Numbered from the stretch's first letter, positions 18,362 to 30,210 are shown. The stretch: DNA of 64,000 bases from Kutzneria sp. CA-103260 (GCF_018263855.1 NZ_CP073318.1:1984001-2048000), one strand, 5' to 3'. Notes: a model not told the origin generated them from the letters alone. Program-made: numbers and translations.

Positions 18362-18928
18362 ATGTCCGTCAAGGAGCGTCCGACCGCCGGCCCGGCGCCG
18401 GTGGGCGCCCGCCCGGCCGCTCGCCAGTGGCTGGCCGTGCTGCGCATCGCCGTCGGCCTGGTCTTCCTGTGGGCGTTCGTGGACAAGCTGTTCGGATTCG
18501 GCTACGCGACGCCGGCCGCGCACTCGTGGCTGAACGGCGGCTCGCCGACCAAGGGCTTCCTGGGCAACGTCGACGTCGGCCCGTTCCAGTCGATGTTCCA
18601 CGCCTGGGCCGGCGCCGTGTGGGCGGACTGGCTGTTCATGCTGGGCCTGCTCGGCATCGGCCTGGCCGTCACGCTCGGCGTGGCGCTGCGGATCTCCGCG
18701 GTGGCCGGCACGGTCATGCTGCTGATGATGTGGGCCGCCGAGTGGCCGCCGGACACCCTGACCGCCGCCGGCAAGGCCAGCGGCTCGACCAACCCGTTGA
18801 TCGACTACCACATCGTCTACGCCCTCGTGCTCATCGTCGCCGCGCTGTTCGGCGCCGGCGCGACCTGGGGGCTGGGCCGGCAGTGGGAGAGGCTGGCCGT
18901 CGTGCGCGACACCCCGTGGCTGCGCTGA
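18362..18928 (+). CDS. DoxX-family membrane protein
   Basis: 188 residues with four predicted transmembrane helices (VLRIAVGLVFLWAFVDKLFG, then ADWLFMLGLLGIGLAVTLGV, VAGTVMLLMMWAAEW, IVYALVLIVAALFGAG). The pattern fits DoxX/thiosulfate-quinone-oxidoreductase-like subunits. GAGGAGG lies right before the ATG, 10 bp after ackA, so it belongs to the xfp-ackA transcript. Its role beside the acetyl-phosphate pathway is unknown; electron transfer to quinones is a guess from the family. Confidence 0.8.
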   Translation: MSVKERPTAGPAPVGARPAARQWLAVLRIAVGLVFLWAFVDKLFGFGYATPAAHSWLNGGSPTKGFLGNVDVGPFQSMFHAWAGAVWADWLFMLGLLGIGLAVTLGVALRISAVAGTVMLLMMWAAEWPPDTLTAAGKASGSTNPLIDYHIVYALVLIVAALFGAGATWGLGRQWERLAVVRDTPWLR

Positions 18929-18946
18929 CCGCCGGCCAGGCACCAC

Positions 18947-18980
18947 CTGTGTGACCAGGGCCCGCACTCTGGTCACACAG
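18947..18980. repeat. Perfect 12-bp inverted repeat before the oxidase-like gene
   Basis: CTGTGTGACCAG at 18947-18958 and its exact complement at 18969-18980, spaced by 10 nt. No T-run follows, and the gene at 19008 starts 27 bp later, so an operator or a 5' hairpin is more likely than a plain terminator. The left arm overlaps GACCAGGGCCC, an element seen also at 25194 and, with one change, at 63367. Confidence 0.6.
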
Positions 18981-19007
18981 CCATGTCCGCGAGAGAGTGG
19001 GGTACGG

Positions 19008-19421
19008 ATGTTCGACGCCGCGGGTCTGGAGATCCTCGACCGCGCCGAGTGCGTGGCGCTGCTGACGACCGTGCCGCTGGGCCGGATCGTGTTCACCGAC
19101 CTGGCGCTGCCGGCGGTGCTGCCGGTGAACTTCTCGGTGTGGGATGGATCGCTGCTGATCCGGACCGGTGCGGATGGCAAGCTGGCCGCGGCCACCCGCA
19201 ACGCCGTGGTGGCGTTCGAGGTGGACGACATCGATCTGGACACCGGCAAGGGCTGGAGCGTGGTGGTGGTCGGCCGTTCCGGTGTCGTCGACCATCCCGC
19301 GGAGTTGGCCGAGGCGGCGCGGGCGGCGCCGCGGACCTGGGTCGGCGGCCGGGATCACCTGATTCGCATCGTGATCGGCACGATCAGCGGACGACGGGTC
19401 GCCCAGCTCCCGTCATTCTGA
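19008..19421 (+). CDS. Pyridoxamine 5'-phosphate oxidase-fold flavin/F420-binding protein
   Basis: 137 residues, split-barrel fold. RAECVALLTTVPLGRIVFTD, then PAVLPVNFSVWDGSLLIRTG, NAVVAFEVDDIDLDTGKGWS and VVVVGRSGVVD follow the pattern of the short PPOX family members that bind FMN, heme or F420 and are common in dormancy regulons of actinobacteria. The substrate cannot be told. GAGAG precedes the ATG; an in-frame start upstream would run through the inverted repeat at 18947-18980. Confidence 0.85.
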   Translation: MFDAAGLEILDRAECVALLTTVPLGRIVFTDLALPAVLPVNFSVWDGSLLIRTGADGKLAAATRNAVVAFEVDDIDLDTGKGWSVVVVGRSGVVDHPAELAEAARAAPRTWVGGRDHLIRIVIGTISGRRVAQLPSF

Positions 19422-19428
19422 CCGGGGC

Positions 19429-20040
19429 TCAGCCGACGGTCTTCGCGATGACATCGCGCATGGCTGGGGTGGGCTCCGACGGCCCGCCCCGGTCGCCCGC
19501 GTCCGGCGCCACTCGTTCGAGGGTGAGCGCCAGTCCCAGCGCCCGGTCGCGCACCGCGTTGACGGTAGCGCGAACGAGGCTGCCGGCCAGCTGGTTCTCC
19601 GCTGCCACGACGGTGCCACCGGGAACGATCGACAGACCGCCGATGTCGATGAGCTGGTTCAGCAGGTCGACATGCACGGCGCCCCAGGGCCGAACCAGGT
19701 GCTCGCCGGCGAGCCGTTCGAGGTGTGTGACGGCTTCGACGACGGTCACGTCGTAGAGGCGCATCAGCTTGGAGTCCCGCAGCTCCGCGGCGAACGCCGT
19801 CCGGGCCAGTGGTCGCGTCCGGTCCGGCTGGCGGTGCAGCCGCACGTTGATCTCGGCGGTGAACGGTCCCCGGTACGCCGGCACCCGCTCCTCCTCCGGA
19901 TATCCGTGGAGTTCGCGGTCCGCCCAGTCGGCCAGTTCGGCCGAACCGATTCGGGTGGCGAGGGCCTCGACGGCCAACAGCACGTCGGCGGTGCTGGAAT
20001 TCCGGCGCACGGCATGGATCAGCTTGTCCAGGAATCCCAC
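19429..20040 (-). CDS. AbiTii-domain protein (abortive-infection family candidate)
   Basis: 203 residues from GTG. The N-terminal 60 residues (LLAVEALATRIGSAELADWA followed by DRELHGYP) match the AbiTii domain: short paired helices and the ADWADRELHGYP box. A middle part (YRGPFTAEINVRLHRQPDR) is beta-like and the rest helical. AbiTii domains occur in type II abortive-infection phage defence, usually with other domains. Here it stands alone, 56 bp downstream of the GNAT/acyl-CoA ligase gene and convergent with the oxidase-like gene. Confidence 0.6.
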   Translation of the reverse strand: MGFLDKLIHAVRRNSSTADVLLAVEALATRIGSAELADWADRELHGYPEEERVPAYRGPFTAEINVRLHRQPDRTRPLARTAFAAELRDSKLMRLYDVTVVEAVTHLERLAGEHLVRPWGAVHVDLLNQLIDIGGLSIVPGGTVVAAENQLAGSLVRATVNAVRDRALGLALTLERVAPDAGDRGGPSEPTPAMRDVIAKTVG

Positions 20041-20096
20041 AGGTCGAGTGTTGCCGTGCGCCGGTCACCATGGCATCGTCCGTCCGGCTCTGTCCC

Positions 20097-22736
20097 TTAG
20101 ACCCGCAGTGCGCGCAGCGTGGCGTCCGTCCGCTCGACCGGACGGAGCAGGATCCGGGCGTCGGCGATGACGCAGCCGGTCGCGTACGCGATGAGCGGGT
20201 TGAGATCCATCTCCGCGACCTCGGGCAGCAGCTCGGCCAGCCGACCGACCCGCATCACCGTGGCCGCGACGGCGTCCACGTCGACGCCGGCCAGCGCCTT
20301 CGGCGCCGGCAGGGCACGAAGCAGGTCGTGGCTGTCGACGTCGGTGACCGGCACCAGGCAGCTGACCCGTTTGTCGATCACGTCGGTGTCGGTGCCGCCC
20401 AGACCGAACACGACCAGCGGCCCGAACGAGGCGTCGCCGACGACGCCGACCAGAAGCTCCCGGCCAGGGGCGGCCATCGGCTGCACGAGATAGCCGAGCA
20501 GGTCGCCGCCGAAGTGGGTGCGCATGGACTTCGCCCGGTCGCGCAGCTGGGACTCGTCGGTGATGCCGAGTGCGACACCGCCGCCGGCGCTCTTGTGCAG
20601 CAGACCCCGTGCCACCGCCTTGAGCGCGACGGGCCCGGACAGTGTCTGGAAGGCCGCGGCGGCCGCGTCCTCATCGGCCGCCGCGATGACGTCGAGCGCC
20701 GGAATGCCGAAGCAGCGCAGCAATGTCGTCACGTCCGGGGCCGACAGCCAACCGCCGTCCGAGTGGTCGGCGAGGAAGCCGTCGACGAGTTCACGCGCGC
20801 CGACGACGTCGATGCCGGCCAGTGCGGGCACAAGACCGGCCGGGCGCCGCAGCCACTGGCCGTAGTGGGCGGCGCGGGCGAGTGCGGCCACGGCCACGGC
20901 GGGTTCGGCGAAGCTGGGGAGCTCGGCGCCGACCAGCCGCAGGCTCTCGGGCTGGGTCAGACGCACCGCGACCACCGGCGTGTTCCGACCGGCCGCGCGG
21001 GCCTTGACGATGATCTCGGCCAACTCGGTGGACGGGTCGCCGAGGGCAGTCGGCACGGTGATCGCGAGCACGGCGTCGACCGCCACGTCGTCCATCGCCG
21101 CGCGCACGCAGCGGCCGAATTCCACGGCCGAGACGGCGGCGGTGGTGTCGATCGGGTTGCCGAGGCTCGCGGTCGCCGGCAGCAGACTGCCGAGCGCGGC
21201 GCGCAGCGTCTTCGAGGGCGGCCGGACGTGCAGGTGGTGAGCCGCGCATTGGTCCGCGGCAAGGACTCCGCCGCCACCGGCGTTGGTGATCACGGCGACG
21301 CGGAGGCCATCGGGCAAGGGCTGCTTGTCGAGCACCGCGACGGTGGCCGTCAGGTCGGTGAGCGTGTCCACGGCGATGACGCCGGCCTGTCGGTACAGGG
21401 CGTCACGGGTGACGGCCGGCGTGGCGCCGGCGGCGGTGTGCGAGGCGGCGGCTCGGCGGGCGACCTCGCTGGTGCCGGTGCGCAGCGCGACGACCGGCAT
21501 CCGGCGGGCCAGCCGCCGGGCCAGCCGGGAGAACTTGCGGGGGTTGCCGAAGGACTCCAGGTACAGCACAGCTACCCGGGTGGCGTCGTCGAACTCCCAC
21601 CAGCGCAGCATGTCGTTGCCGCTGACGTCGTACTTGTCGCCGGTGGAGACCATTGTGGACACTCCGAGGCCGGCCGCGGCCAGCTGGTCGACCAGGGCGA
21701 TGCCGGCCCCACCGGACTGGGTGACCACACCGACGTCGCCGGCGCGGGCCGGCCGGTCGGAGAACGAGGCGTCCAGGCGGATGTCCGGATCGGTGTTGAC
21801 GATGCCGAGGCAGTTCGGCCCCACGAGGCGGAATCCGCCGCCCTGGACGGTGCCCAGCACCTCGCCGTGCAGCCTCTCCTCGCCGGTGATGCCGGCGGTG
21901 ATCACGACCACGGCCGGGGCCTTGCGCCGGGCGCACTCGGCGAGCACTGACGGCACCGCGGCCGCCGGCACGGCGACCACGGTGAGGTCGGGAACCACGG
22001 GCAGCTCCGGCACGGACGGATAGCAGCGAACCCCGGCGATCTCGACGGCGTTCGGGTTGACGGCCATGATCCGGCCGGTGAAGCCCGCCTCGACCAGCCG
22101 CTGGAGGATCGCGTGTCCGACGGTGCCGGGCCTGCGGCCGGCCCCGACCACGGCGATGCTCCGGGGCCGGAGCAGCCGGGCCAGGCTGGCGACGTCGGCG
22201 CGGACCTCCCGGTCCGTGACCGAGTCCAGGTAGCGGTCGTCGGGATCGAGCGGGACCACCACACGCACTTCGGGGCCACCGCGGACGACCTCACACGGCA
22301 GCCCGAGGTCGTGGAACACGCGCAGCATGCCGGTGTTCTCCGCCAGGACGTCCGCGACGAACCGCCGGATGCCGTGCTCGCGCGCCAGCGACGCCAGGTG
22401 CTCCAGCAGGAGCGTGCCGACACCATGCGCCTGCTGCCGGTGGTCGACGGCGAGCGCCACCTCCGCCTCGGCCGGATCGGCGACGACCTCGTAGGTGGCG
22501 ACGCCGGTGAGCACGCCGTCGACATGCGCGCCGAGCGTGGCGTGCCGGACGTCCGGCGCGGTCAGGTGGTCGGCGAAGGCCTCCAGCCGCGGTGGCCGCA
22601 GGGTGAAGAAGCGCAGGTAGATGTCACGTTCGGGCAACGCCTTGTGCAGCAGGCACACGGCGTCGGTGTCCGCCGGTGTGAGACGGCGGACGAGCGCCAC
22701 CCGCCCGTCCGCCAGCAGCGCGCGCACCCCGGTCAT
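20097..22736 (-). CDS. GNAT acetyltransferase fused to ADP-forming acyl-CoA synthetase
   Basis: 879 residues. Residues 1-165 are a GNAT domain (AVDHRQQAHGVGTLLLEHLA is the acetyl-CoA loop). Then follow a CoA-binding domain (RSIAVVGAGRRPGTVGHAIL), succinyl-CoA-ligase-like domains (LVGPNCLGIVNT, VTQSGGAGIALVDQL, the SHTAAG site with the phospho-His candidate) and an ATP-grasp domain (GPVALKAVARGLLHKSAGGG ... EMDLNPLIAY). The family includes acyl-CoA synthetases (ADP-forming) and the protein acetyltransferase Pat/PatZ. The start overlaps the CBS gene stop. Either ATP formation from acetyl-CoA or protein acetylation is possible; the intact ligase motifs favour the first, without excluding both. 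Confidence 0.9.
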   Translation of the reverse strand: MTGVRALLADGRVALVRRLTPADTDAVCLLHKALPERDIYLRFFTLRPPRLEAFADHLTAPDVRHATLGAHVDGVLTGVATYEVVADPAEAEVALAVDHRQQAHGVGTLLLEHLASLAREHGIRRFVADVLAENTGMLRVFHDLGLPCEVVRGGPEVRVVVPLDPDDRYLDSVTDREVRADVASLARLLRPRSIAVVGAGRRPGTVGHAILQRLVEAGFTGRIMAVNPNAVEIAGVRCYPSVPELPVVPDLTVVAVPAAAVPSVLAECARRKAPAVVVITAGITGEERLHGEVLGTVQGGGFRLVGPNCLGIVNTDPDIRLDASFSDRPARAGDVGVVTQSGGAGIALVDQLAAAGLGVSTMVSTGDKYDVSGNDMLRWWEFDDATRVAVLYLESFGNPRKFSRLARRLARRMPVVALRTGTSEVARRAAASHTAAGATPAVTRDALYRQAGVIAVDTLTDLTATVAVLDKQPLPDGLRVAVITNAGGGGVLAADQCAAHHLHVRPPSKTLRAALGSLLPATASLGNPIDTTAAVSAVEFGRCVRAAMDDVAVDAVLAITVPTALGDPSTELAEIIVKARAAGRNTPVVAVRLTQPESLRLVGAELPSFAEPAVAVAALARAAHYGQWLRRPAGLVPALAGIDVVGARELVDGFLADHSDGGWLSAPDVTTLLRCFGIPALDVIAAADEDAAAAAFQTLSGPVALKAVARGLLHKSAGGGVALGITDESQLRDRAKSMRTHFGGDLLGYLVQPMAAPGRELLVGVVGDASFGPLVVFGLGGTDTDVIDKRVSCLVPVTDVDSHDLLRALPAPKALAGVDVDAVAATVMRVGRLAELLPEVAEMDLNPLIAYATGCVIADARILLRPVERTDATLRALRV

Positions 22737-23344
22737 CGCACCGATTCCCGACTGCGCACCCGGACCTCGGCGGCGCCGGCCACGGACTCGGCGATGACCT
22801 GGGCCACGTGCCGGTCGGTGGCGTCGTCGAAGTCGTCCACGATCTCGACCACGCCGTCGTGCACGGTCACCGACCAGCGGTCGGCGCCGCCGTACGCGGC
22901 CAGGCGCGACCGCACGGCGATCAGCACCGTCGCGTCGTCGGTGGCGATGGCCCGCAGCAGGTCCCGCCTGGTCACGATGCCGACGACGCCCCGGCCACCG
23001 TCCACGACGGGCACCGCGCGCACGTGGTCGTCCAGCATCATCCGCGCCAGCACCGCGCAGTCCACGCCGGGCGTGACGGCCACGGCCGGCGTGCTCATCA
23101 CCTCGGCGACGGTCGGGGCCGGATGCGTCTGGACGTTCTCGTCCCGCCAGATGCGGGTGCGGGCGTCGACCGGGATGCGGTCGCGCAGCACGTCCGCCTC
23201 GGTCACCATGCCGACCACGTGGTCGTCGTCGACCACCGGCATCGAGGTGAATCCCCGTTCGGCCAGCAGCGTGGCGATCTCCTTGACCGACTGGTCCGGA
23301 CGCGCCGTGACCACCGGGCTGCTCATCACGTCCTGGGCCCTCAT
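22733..23344 (-). CDS. CBS-pair protein with C-terminal BON domain
   Basis: 203 residues. CBS 1 at about 1-60 (MSSPVVTARPDQSVKEIATL), CBS 2 at about 75-130 (VAEVMSTPAVAVTPGVDC), then a BON-like domain (about 140-203; SVTVHDGVVEIVDDFDDATD). CBS pairs bind adenine nucleotides and act as energy sensors. GAGGAG precedes the ATG. It sits two bases behind the USP gene and overlaps the next gene, so the four genes 25139-20097 form an operon. It may allosterically control the acyl-CoA synthetase; this is inferred from position only. Confidence 0.85.
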   Translation of the reverse strand: MRAQDVMSSPVVTARPDQSVKEIATLLAERGFTSMPVVDDDHVVGMVTEADVLRDRIPVDARTRIWRDENVQTHPAPTVAEVMSTPAVAVTPGVDCAVLARMMLDDHVRAVPVVDGGRGVVGIVTRRDLLRAIATDDATVLIAVRSRLAAYGGADRWSVTVHDGVVEIVDDFDDATDRHVAQVIAESVAGAAEVRVRSRESVR

Positions 23345-23346
23345 CG

Positions 23347-24125
23347 TCAGCTCCTCGCGGTGTGCAGTGCGGACGCCGCGACCGCGACGTCGATGGTGGT
23401 GTCGGGGCCGGCGATGACGACCGGGCAGGCCGCCTCGCTCAGCACCTTGCGGTAGGTCCGGCCGCCGAGGCTGTGTTCGCGGTAGCCGACGACGACCATC
23501 GACGCGAACTGGGAGTGCCAGGCCAGCGCGTCGGCCGGTTTGCACGCCAGCGTGTGCAGCTGCACGGCCGTCTCCGGGTATCGGCCGGCGAACAGCGAGA
23601 CCAGGTCGAACACGGAGTTGCGGCGCCCGTTCGCGGTCGCGCCGTACGGGCCGTGCGGCTGGCAGTGCATGGCCCGGACGCCGCGGCCGAGGCGGTGCGC
23701 CTCGACGAACGCCCAGCGCAGCGCCTGCTCGGACTGCTCGGTGCCGTCCGCGCCGACCAGGATCGGCCGGGTCTGGTCGGGCCAGGCCGTGCCCGGCGCG
23801 ACAGCCGCGACCGGGCAGCTCGCCGTGGCCGCCACCGCCGTGGCGATGCCGGCCGTGGCGGAATTCCGGTCCACGACAACCACGTGCGCGTCGGCGACCC
23901 GGTCCAGCAGCGCGTCGGCGAGACCGTCATCGGCTGTCGTGGCGGCCAGCGACAGCTCGGGGTAGCGGCTGCGGACCGCCGCGGCCGCGTTGTACAGCGC
24001 CGACAGGTGGCCGCCGTCGGCGAGCACGACTCGCAGCGGCGCGTGCAGTCGGCCGGCGTACTCGGCTGCCCAGGTGATCGTCGCCAGCGAATCGGTGTCG
24101 GGCGACAGCCCGAGCAGAACGGCCT

Positions 24126-24129
<4 letters not shown>
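23347..24129 (-). CDS. Universal stress protein, tandem UspA
   Basis: 260 residues, two UspA domains joined near residue 118 (TRPILVGADGTEQSEQALRW). Neither carries the full ATP loop: the first has VDRNSATAGIATAVA, the second GYREHSLGGRTYRKVLSEAA. A nucleotide-free signalling role is therefore possible. The ATG overlaps the nitroreductase stop (ATGA). Confidence 0.85.
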
Positions 24130-26966
<2,837 letters not shown>

Positions 26967-27011
26967 CCCGTATCGTCGGCGGCGTCGACCGGTGGCGTGG
27001 AGAGGGAACGG

Positions 27012-27611
27012 GTGGACCTGGGGCTGCTCGGCCAGGCCGTGGGCATGTTCGCGGTCACCAACATCGACGACCTCGTGATCCTGGCGGTGTTCTTCGGGCA
27101 GTGCCGGCAGCGGCGCGGCGCTGAGGCCAGGGTCGTGGTCGGCCAGTACCTGGGGTTCGCGGCGATCCTGGCGACGTCGGTCGTGGGCGCGTTCGGCGCC
27201 GATCTGCTGCCGGACCGGGTTGTGCCCTACCTGGGCCTGGTGCCGCTGGCCCTGGGTGTGCGCGCCGGCTGGACCGCCTGGCGCGACCGCCGCGGGGCGG
27301 CCGCCGGAGGCGAGCCGATCGCGGACGCCGGTCCGACCGTTCTCGCCGTCGCCGCCGTGACGTTCGCCAACGGCGGCGACAACATCGGCGTCTACGTGCC
27401 GGTGTTCGCCTCCGCTGGGGACGGGGGACTGGTCGTGTTCACGGTGGTCTTCCTGGTGCTCACCGGGATCTGGTGCGCGTTCGGCCGGTTTCTCGCGACC
27501 CGGCCGGCGAGCGCCAGGGCCTTGTCGCGGTGGGGACATCTCGTGCTGCCGGCGGTTCTGATCGGCATCGGCGCGCTGATCCTCGTCGACGGCGGCGCGT
27601 TCGGGCTATGA
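27012..27611 (+). CDS. CadD-type cadmium resistance transporter family protein
   Basis: About 199 residues with five or six hydrophobic segments. [14 protein letters not shown] near the N-terminus and [17 protein letters not shown] in the second half are the paired metal-transport motifs of the CadD/LysE-like family. The GTG at 27012 has a GAGAGG ribosome site; an in-frame GTG 15 bp upstream does not. The gene runs into devR from the other side and the two stop codons overlap. Substrate ion unproven. Confidence 0.8.
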   Translation: MDLGLLGQAVGMFAVTNIDDLVILAVFFGQCRQRRGAEARVVVGQYLGFAAILATSVVGAFGADLLPDRVVPYLGLVPLALGVRAGWTAWRDRRGAAAGGEPIADAGPTVLAVAAVTFANGGDNIGVYVPVFASAGDGGLVVFTVVFLVLTGIWCAFGRFLATRPASARALSRWGHLVLPAVLIGIGALILVDGGAFGL

Positions 27612-28253
27612 CCCGCGCTTGTCCTTGAGCTCGGTGGCCAGCACGGCGGCCTGGGTGCGGCGCTGCATGCCGAGTTTGGCCAGCAGGTGGGAGACGTAGT
27701 TCTTGACGGTCTTCTCGGCCAGGAACATGCGTTCGGCGATCTGGCGGTTGGTCAGGCCCTCGCCGATGAGTTCGAGCACGACGCGTTCCTGGTCGGACAG
27801 GACGGCCAGCGGGTCGGAGCGCTGTTGCTGGTCGCGGCGCAGGCGGGCGAGCAGCGCCGAGGTGGTGTGGGTGTCGAGCAGGGACTGGCCGCCGGCGACG
27901 GTGCGGATGGCGTTGACCAGGTCGCTGCCGAGGACCTGCTTGAGCAGGAAGCCGGCGGCGCCGGCCATGATGGCGTCGAACAGGGCGTCGTCGTCGGAGA
28001 ACGACGTGAGCATCAGGCACTGCAGCTGCGGCATGGCGGAGCGCAGCTCCCGGCACAGCTCGACGCCGTTGCCGTCGGGCAGCCGCACGTCGAGGACGGC
28101 GACCTCGGGCTGGGAGGCGGGAATCCGGACCAGGGCCTCGGCGACCATGCCCGCCTCGCCGACGACCTTGAGGTCGGACTCGCCCTCCAGCAGGTCGGAG
28201 ATCCCGCGCCGGACGATCTCGTGGTCGTCCACCAGGAACACGCCAATGGTCAT
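27606..28253 (-). CDS. devR: DevR/DosR-type response regulator (NarL/LuxR family)
   Basis: 215 residues. Receiver domain 1-120 with acidic pocket Asp9/Asp10, phosphoacceptor Asp55 ([13 protein letters not shown]) and Lys105. C-terminal Lux[24 protein letters not shown], then [20 protein letters not shown], nearly the same as M. tuberculosis DosR in the recognition helix. This is the probable master regulator for the box-bearing promoters of the island, receiving phosphate from the two GAF kinases. GGAGG precedes the ATG. No kinase gene is directly co-transcribed. Confidence 0.92.
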   Translation of the reverse strand: MTIGVFLVDDHEIVRRGISDLLEGESDLKVVGEAGMVAEALVRIPASQPEVAVLDVRLPDGNGVELCRELRSAMPQLQCLMLTSFSDDDALFDAIMAGAAGFLLKQVLGSDLVNAIRTVAGGQSLLDTHTTSALLARLRRDQQQRSDPLAVLSDQERVVLELIGEGLTNRQIAERMFLAEKTVKNYVSHLLAKLGMQRRTQAAVLATELKDKRGS

Positions 28254-28297
28254 CGCCGCCACCTCCGGGTAGAGCGTTCCACGGTCGAGTGAGTCGG

Positions 28298-28936
28298 TCA
28301 CGCCACACCCAGGTTCACGTCGTCGGTCTCGTGCTGGATGGCCCCGGTGACGCCGACGACGCCGGGCATGGCCCAGGCGATGCGGATGGCGGCGACGGCC
28401 TGGCTGCGCCGGGGGACCCGGCCGCCCAGGGTCACGACGCCTTCGTCGACGGTCGCGGTGACGCCCGCGGGCAGGGCCCTGAGCACCCGGCCGCGGATCA
28501 CGTCGTCGGGGACGAGGAACAGGCGCAGCACGTCGGCGCGGGACAGGACGCCGATCAGCCGGCCGTCGCCCTCGACCACGAACAGCCGGCGGACGTCGGC
28601 GCGGCTGAGCTTGCTCGCCGCGTCCTCGACGGTGGCGTCCGGGCCGATCGTGACGACGGGCGAGCTCATCAGCCGCTCCGCGGTGCCGGCGTGCGCCTTC
28701 TGGCTGCGCACCCCGTACCCGGAGGACAGCACCTCGTCCAGGCCGCCGCGCATCTCCTCCTTGTGGATCAGATCGGCCTCGGAGACCACGCCGGCGACGT
28801 GGCCGGCGGCGTCGACCACCGGCACGGCGCTGACCCGGTGCTCGGCCAGCGCCCGCACGATCTCCTTGAACGGGGCGTCGGCGGTCACGGCGATGACCGG
28901 GGTGGTCATCACCGATCGCACGGTCGGGTAGCTCAT
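28298..28936 (-). CDS. CBS-pair protein with BON domain
   Basis: 212 residues: CBS 1 (about 1-60, [20 protein letters not shown]), linker, CBS 2 (about 88-140, [20 protein letters not shown]), BON (about 145-205, [20 protein letters not shown]). GGAGG precedes the ATG. It is 44 bp upstream of devR on the same strand and may be co-transcribed with it. The divergent gap to the USP gene at 29116 holds overlapping DevR-box-like sites. Confidence 0.85.
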   Translation of the reverse strand: MSYPTVRSVMTTPVIAVTADAPFKEIVRALAEHRVSAVPVVDAAGHVAGVVSEADLIHKEEMRGGLDEVLSSGYGVRSQKAHAGTAERLMSSPVVTIGPDATVEDAASKLSRADVRRLFVVEGDGRLIGVLSRADVLRLFLVPDDVIRGRVLRALPAGVTATVDEGVVTLGGRVPRRSQAVAAIRIAWAMPGVVGVTGAIQHETDDVNLGVA

Positions 28937-29006
28937 GGCTGGCCTCCAGTTCGGGATGGCACCAGCACACCGCGTGCGGACGCGCGCGGACAGTGCCATC
29001 GCGCCC

Positions 29007-29029
29007 GGGACCCATGGGACCTGTGGCTC
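29007..29029. promoter_or_regulatory. Overlapping DevR-box-like sites
   Basis: GGGACCCATGGGAC (29007-29020) and GGGACCTGTGGCTC (29016-29029) overlap in the 179-bp gap between the divergent CBS (start 28936) and USP (start 29116) genes. The second matches the island consensus GGGACCnnnGGCCC at 11 of 12 fixed positions if one T/C change is allowed. Confidence 0.5.
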
Positions 29030-29115
29030 TGGTTGCCACGGGCGCGCGGGCGTGAGCCTCGATGACACGGGCGCCGACGAGCCCGGCGCCGCCGGTCCGG
29101 ACGAGTGAGGAAGAC

Positions 29116-29523
29116 ATGATCGTGGTGGGAGTCGACGGCACCGAGATGTCGCGGAAGGCCCTGGAGTGGGCCGTCAACGAGGGGCAGGTCCGGCACACGC
29201 TGGTGCACGTGGTGCACGCGTGGCAGTTCGACCCGACGACGGATCCGCTGCCGAGGGAGCAGTCGAAGGAGGATTCCACCGCGCTGCTCGCCCGCCAGGT
29301 CGCGACCGTGACCGGCGTGCCGCGGCCGGAGAACATCAGCTACTCCAGCGTCCAGGGCGACGCCGCGCGCGTGCTGCACGAGGTCAGCGAGGGCGCGGAC
29401 CTGCTCGTGCTGGGCAGCCACCAGCGCGGCCCGGTCGGCGAGTTGCTGCTGGGCTCGGTGAGCCGGGAATGCGTGCGGCACGCCACCTGCCCGGTCGTGG
29501 TGGTGCCGGCCGCAGGGTCGTAA
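29116..29523 (+). CDS. Universal stress protein, single UspA domain
   Basis: 135 residues. [20 protein letters not shown] starts the fold; the ATP loop [20 protein letters not shown] is the full G-2x-G-9x-G-S motif, so nucleotide binding is likely. GAGGAAG precedes the ATG at 29116. It is followed by a gap with two DevR-box-like sites before the membrane-protein operon. Confidence 0.88.
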   Translation: MIVVGVDGTEMSRKALEWAVNEGQVRHTLVHVVHAWQFDPTTDPLPREQSKEDSTALLARQVATVTGVPRPENISYSSVQGDAARVLHEVSEGADLLVLGSHQRGPVGELLLGSVSRECVRHATCPVVVVPAAGS

Positions 29524-29537
29524 GTCCTGGGTAGGTA

Positions 29538-29563
29538 GGGACCTCGGCCGTGGCCTACGGCCC
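29538..29563. promoter_or_regulatory. Two adjacent DevR-box-like sites
   Basis: GGGACCTCGGCCGT (29538-29551) and GTGGCCTACGGCCC (29550-29563; reverse complement GGGCCGTAGGCCAC) sit end to end, 87-112 bp upstream of the Rv1733c-like gene at 29650. Side-by-side boxes are typical for strong DosR promoters in mycobacteria. Confidence 0.5.
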
Positions 29564-29649
29564 TGGGACCCACCGCCGCCTGCCGCGACGCTGAATGCGA
29601 CGAATTCAGGGACCGACGAATTCAGGGACACGGCGGGAGAGTGGTGACG

Positions 29650-30210
29650 ATGAACCCGGTGTGGCGGCTCGCCCGGCGGCTGGGGTTCGGGCGCAACAGC
29701 CTGCGCCGCCCGCTGGACCGCGTCGACGGCGTCGTGGTCGGGCTCGCGGTCCTGCTGGGCGCGGCGATCGTCGTCGCCGGTGTCGTGTTCGGCCTCCAGC
29801 TCGGCGGCTATGAGGCGGGCGTCGCGGCCCAGCAGCAGGCCACCAGGACGACGACCACCGCGGTGTTGCTGGGGGATTCCGACGCCTCCCAGACCGCGCT
29901 GGCCCGCTGGACCACCGCCGACGGCGCTGTCCACACCGGATCCATCGACGTCGTCGCGGAGCAGCGCGCGGGGACGACCGTGCAGATCTGGACCGACCCG
30001 ACCGGCGCGGTCGTGAGCCGCCCGATCGGCTTGCTGGAAGTTGTGCTGCTGGTCGTCGTGACGCTGGCCGCCGGCTACAGCGTGGCCTTCATTCTGTTGC
30101 GTGGCCTGGTGTTCCTGGCGCGGCTGCCGATCGAGCGGTGGAGCGCCCGGGCCTGGGACCGTGACTGGGCGCGGACCGCGCCCCGCTGGAAGCAGCGCCG
30201 TCATGGCTGA
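29650..30210 (+). CDS. Rv1733c-like membrane protein
   Basis: 186 residues. A short basic N-terminus with WRLARRLGFGRNSLRRPLDR, a first helix (about 28-52), a soluble loop of about 80 residues, and a second helix (about 128-155, VVLLVVVTLAAGYSVAFILL). This matches M. tuberculosis Rv1733c, a DosR-regulated membrane antigen of unknown function. A paralogue is at 47495. The ATG at 29650 is preferred because the paralogue starts at the same point; GTG codons 6-9 bp upstream are possible. Confidence 0.8.
   Translation: MNPVWRLARRLGFGRNSLRRPLDRVDGVVVGLAVLLGAAIVVAGVVFGLQLGGYEAGVAAQQQATRTTTTAVLLGDSDASQTALARWTTADGAVHTGSIDVVAEQRAGTTVQIWTDPTGAVVSRPIGLLEVVLLVVVTLAAGYSVAFILLRGLVFLARLPIERWSARAWDRDWARTAPRWKQRRHG

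Noticed and set aside
20070..21950. 626-codon plus-strand frame opposite the GNAT/ligase gene
   Set aside because: Composition is typical of a complement frame (Arg, Gly, Asp, His) and the minus strand carries a full domain series with intact motifs.
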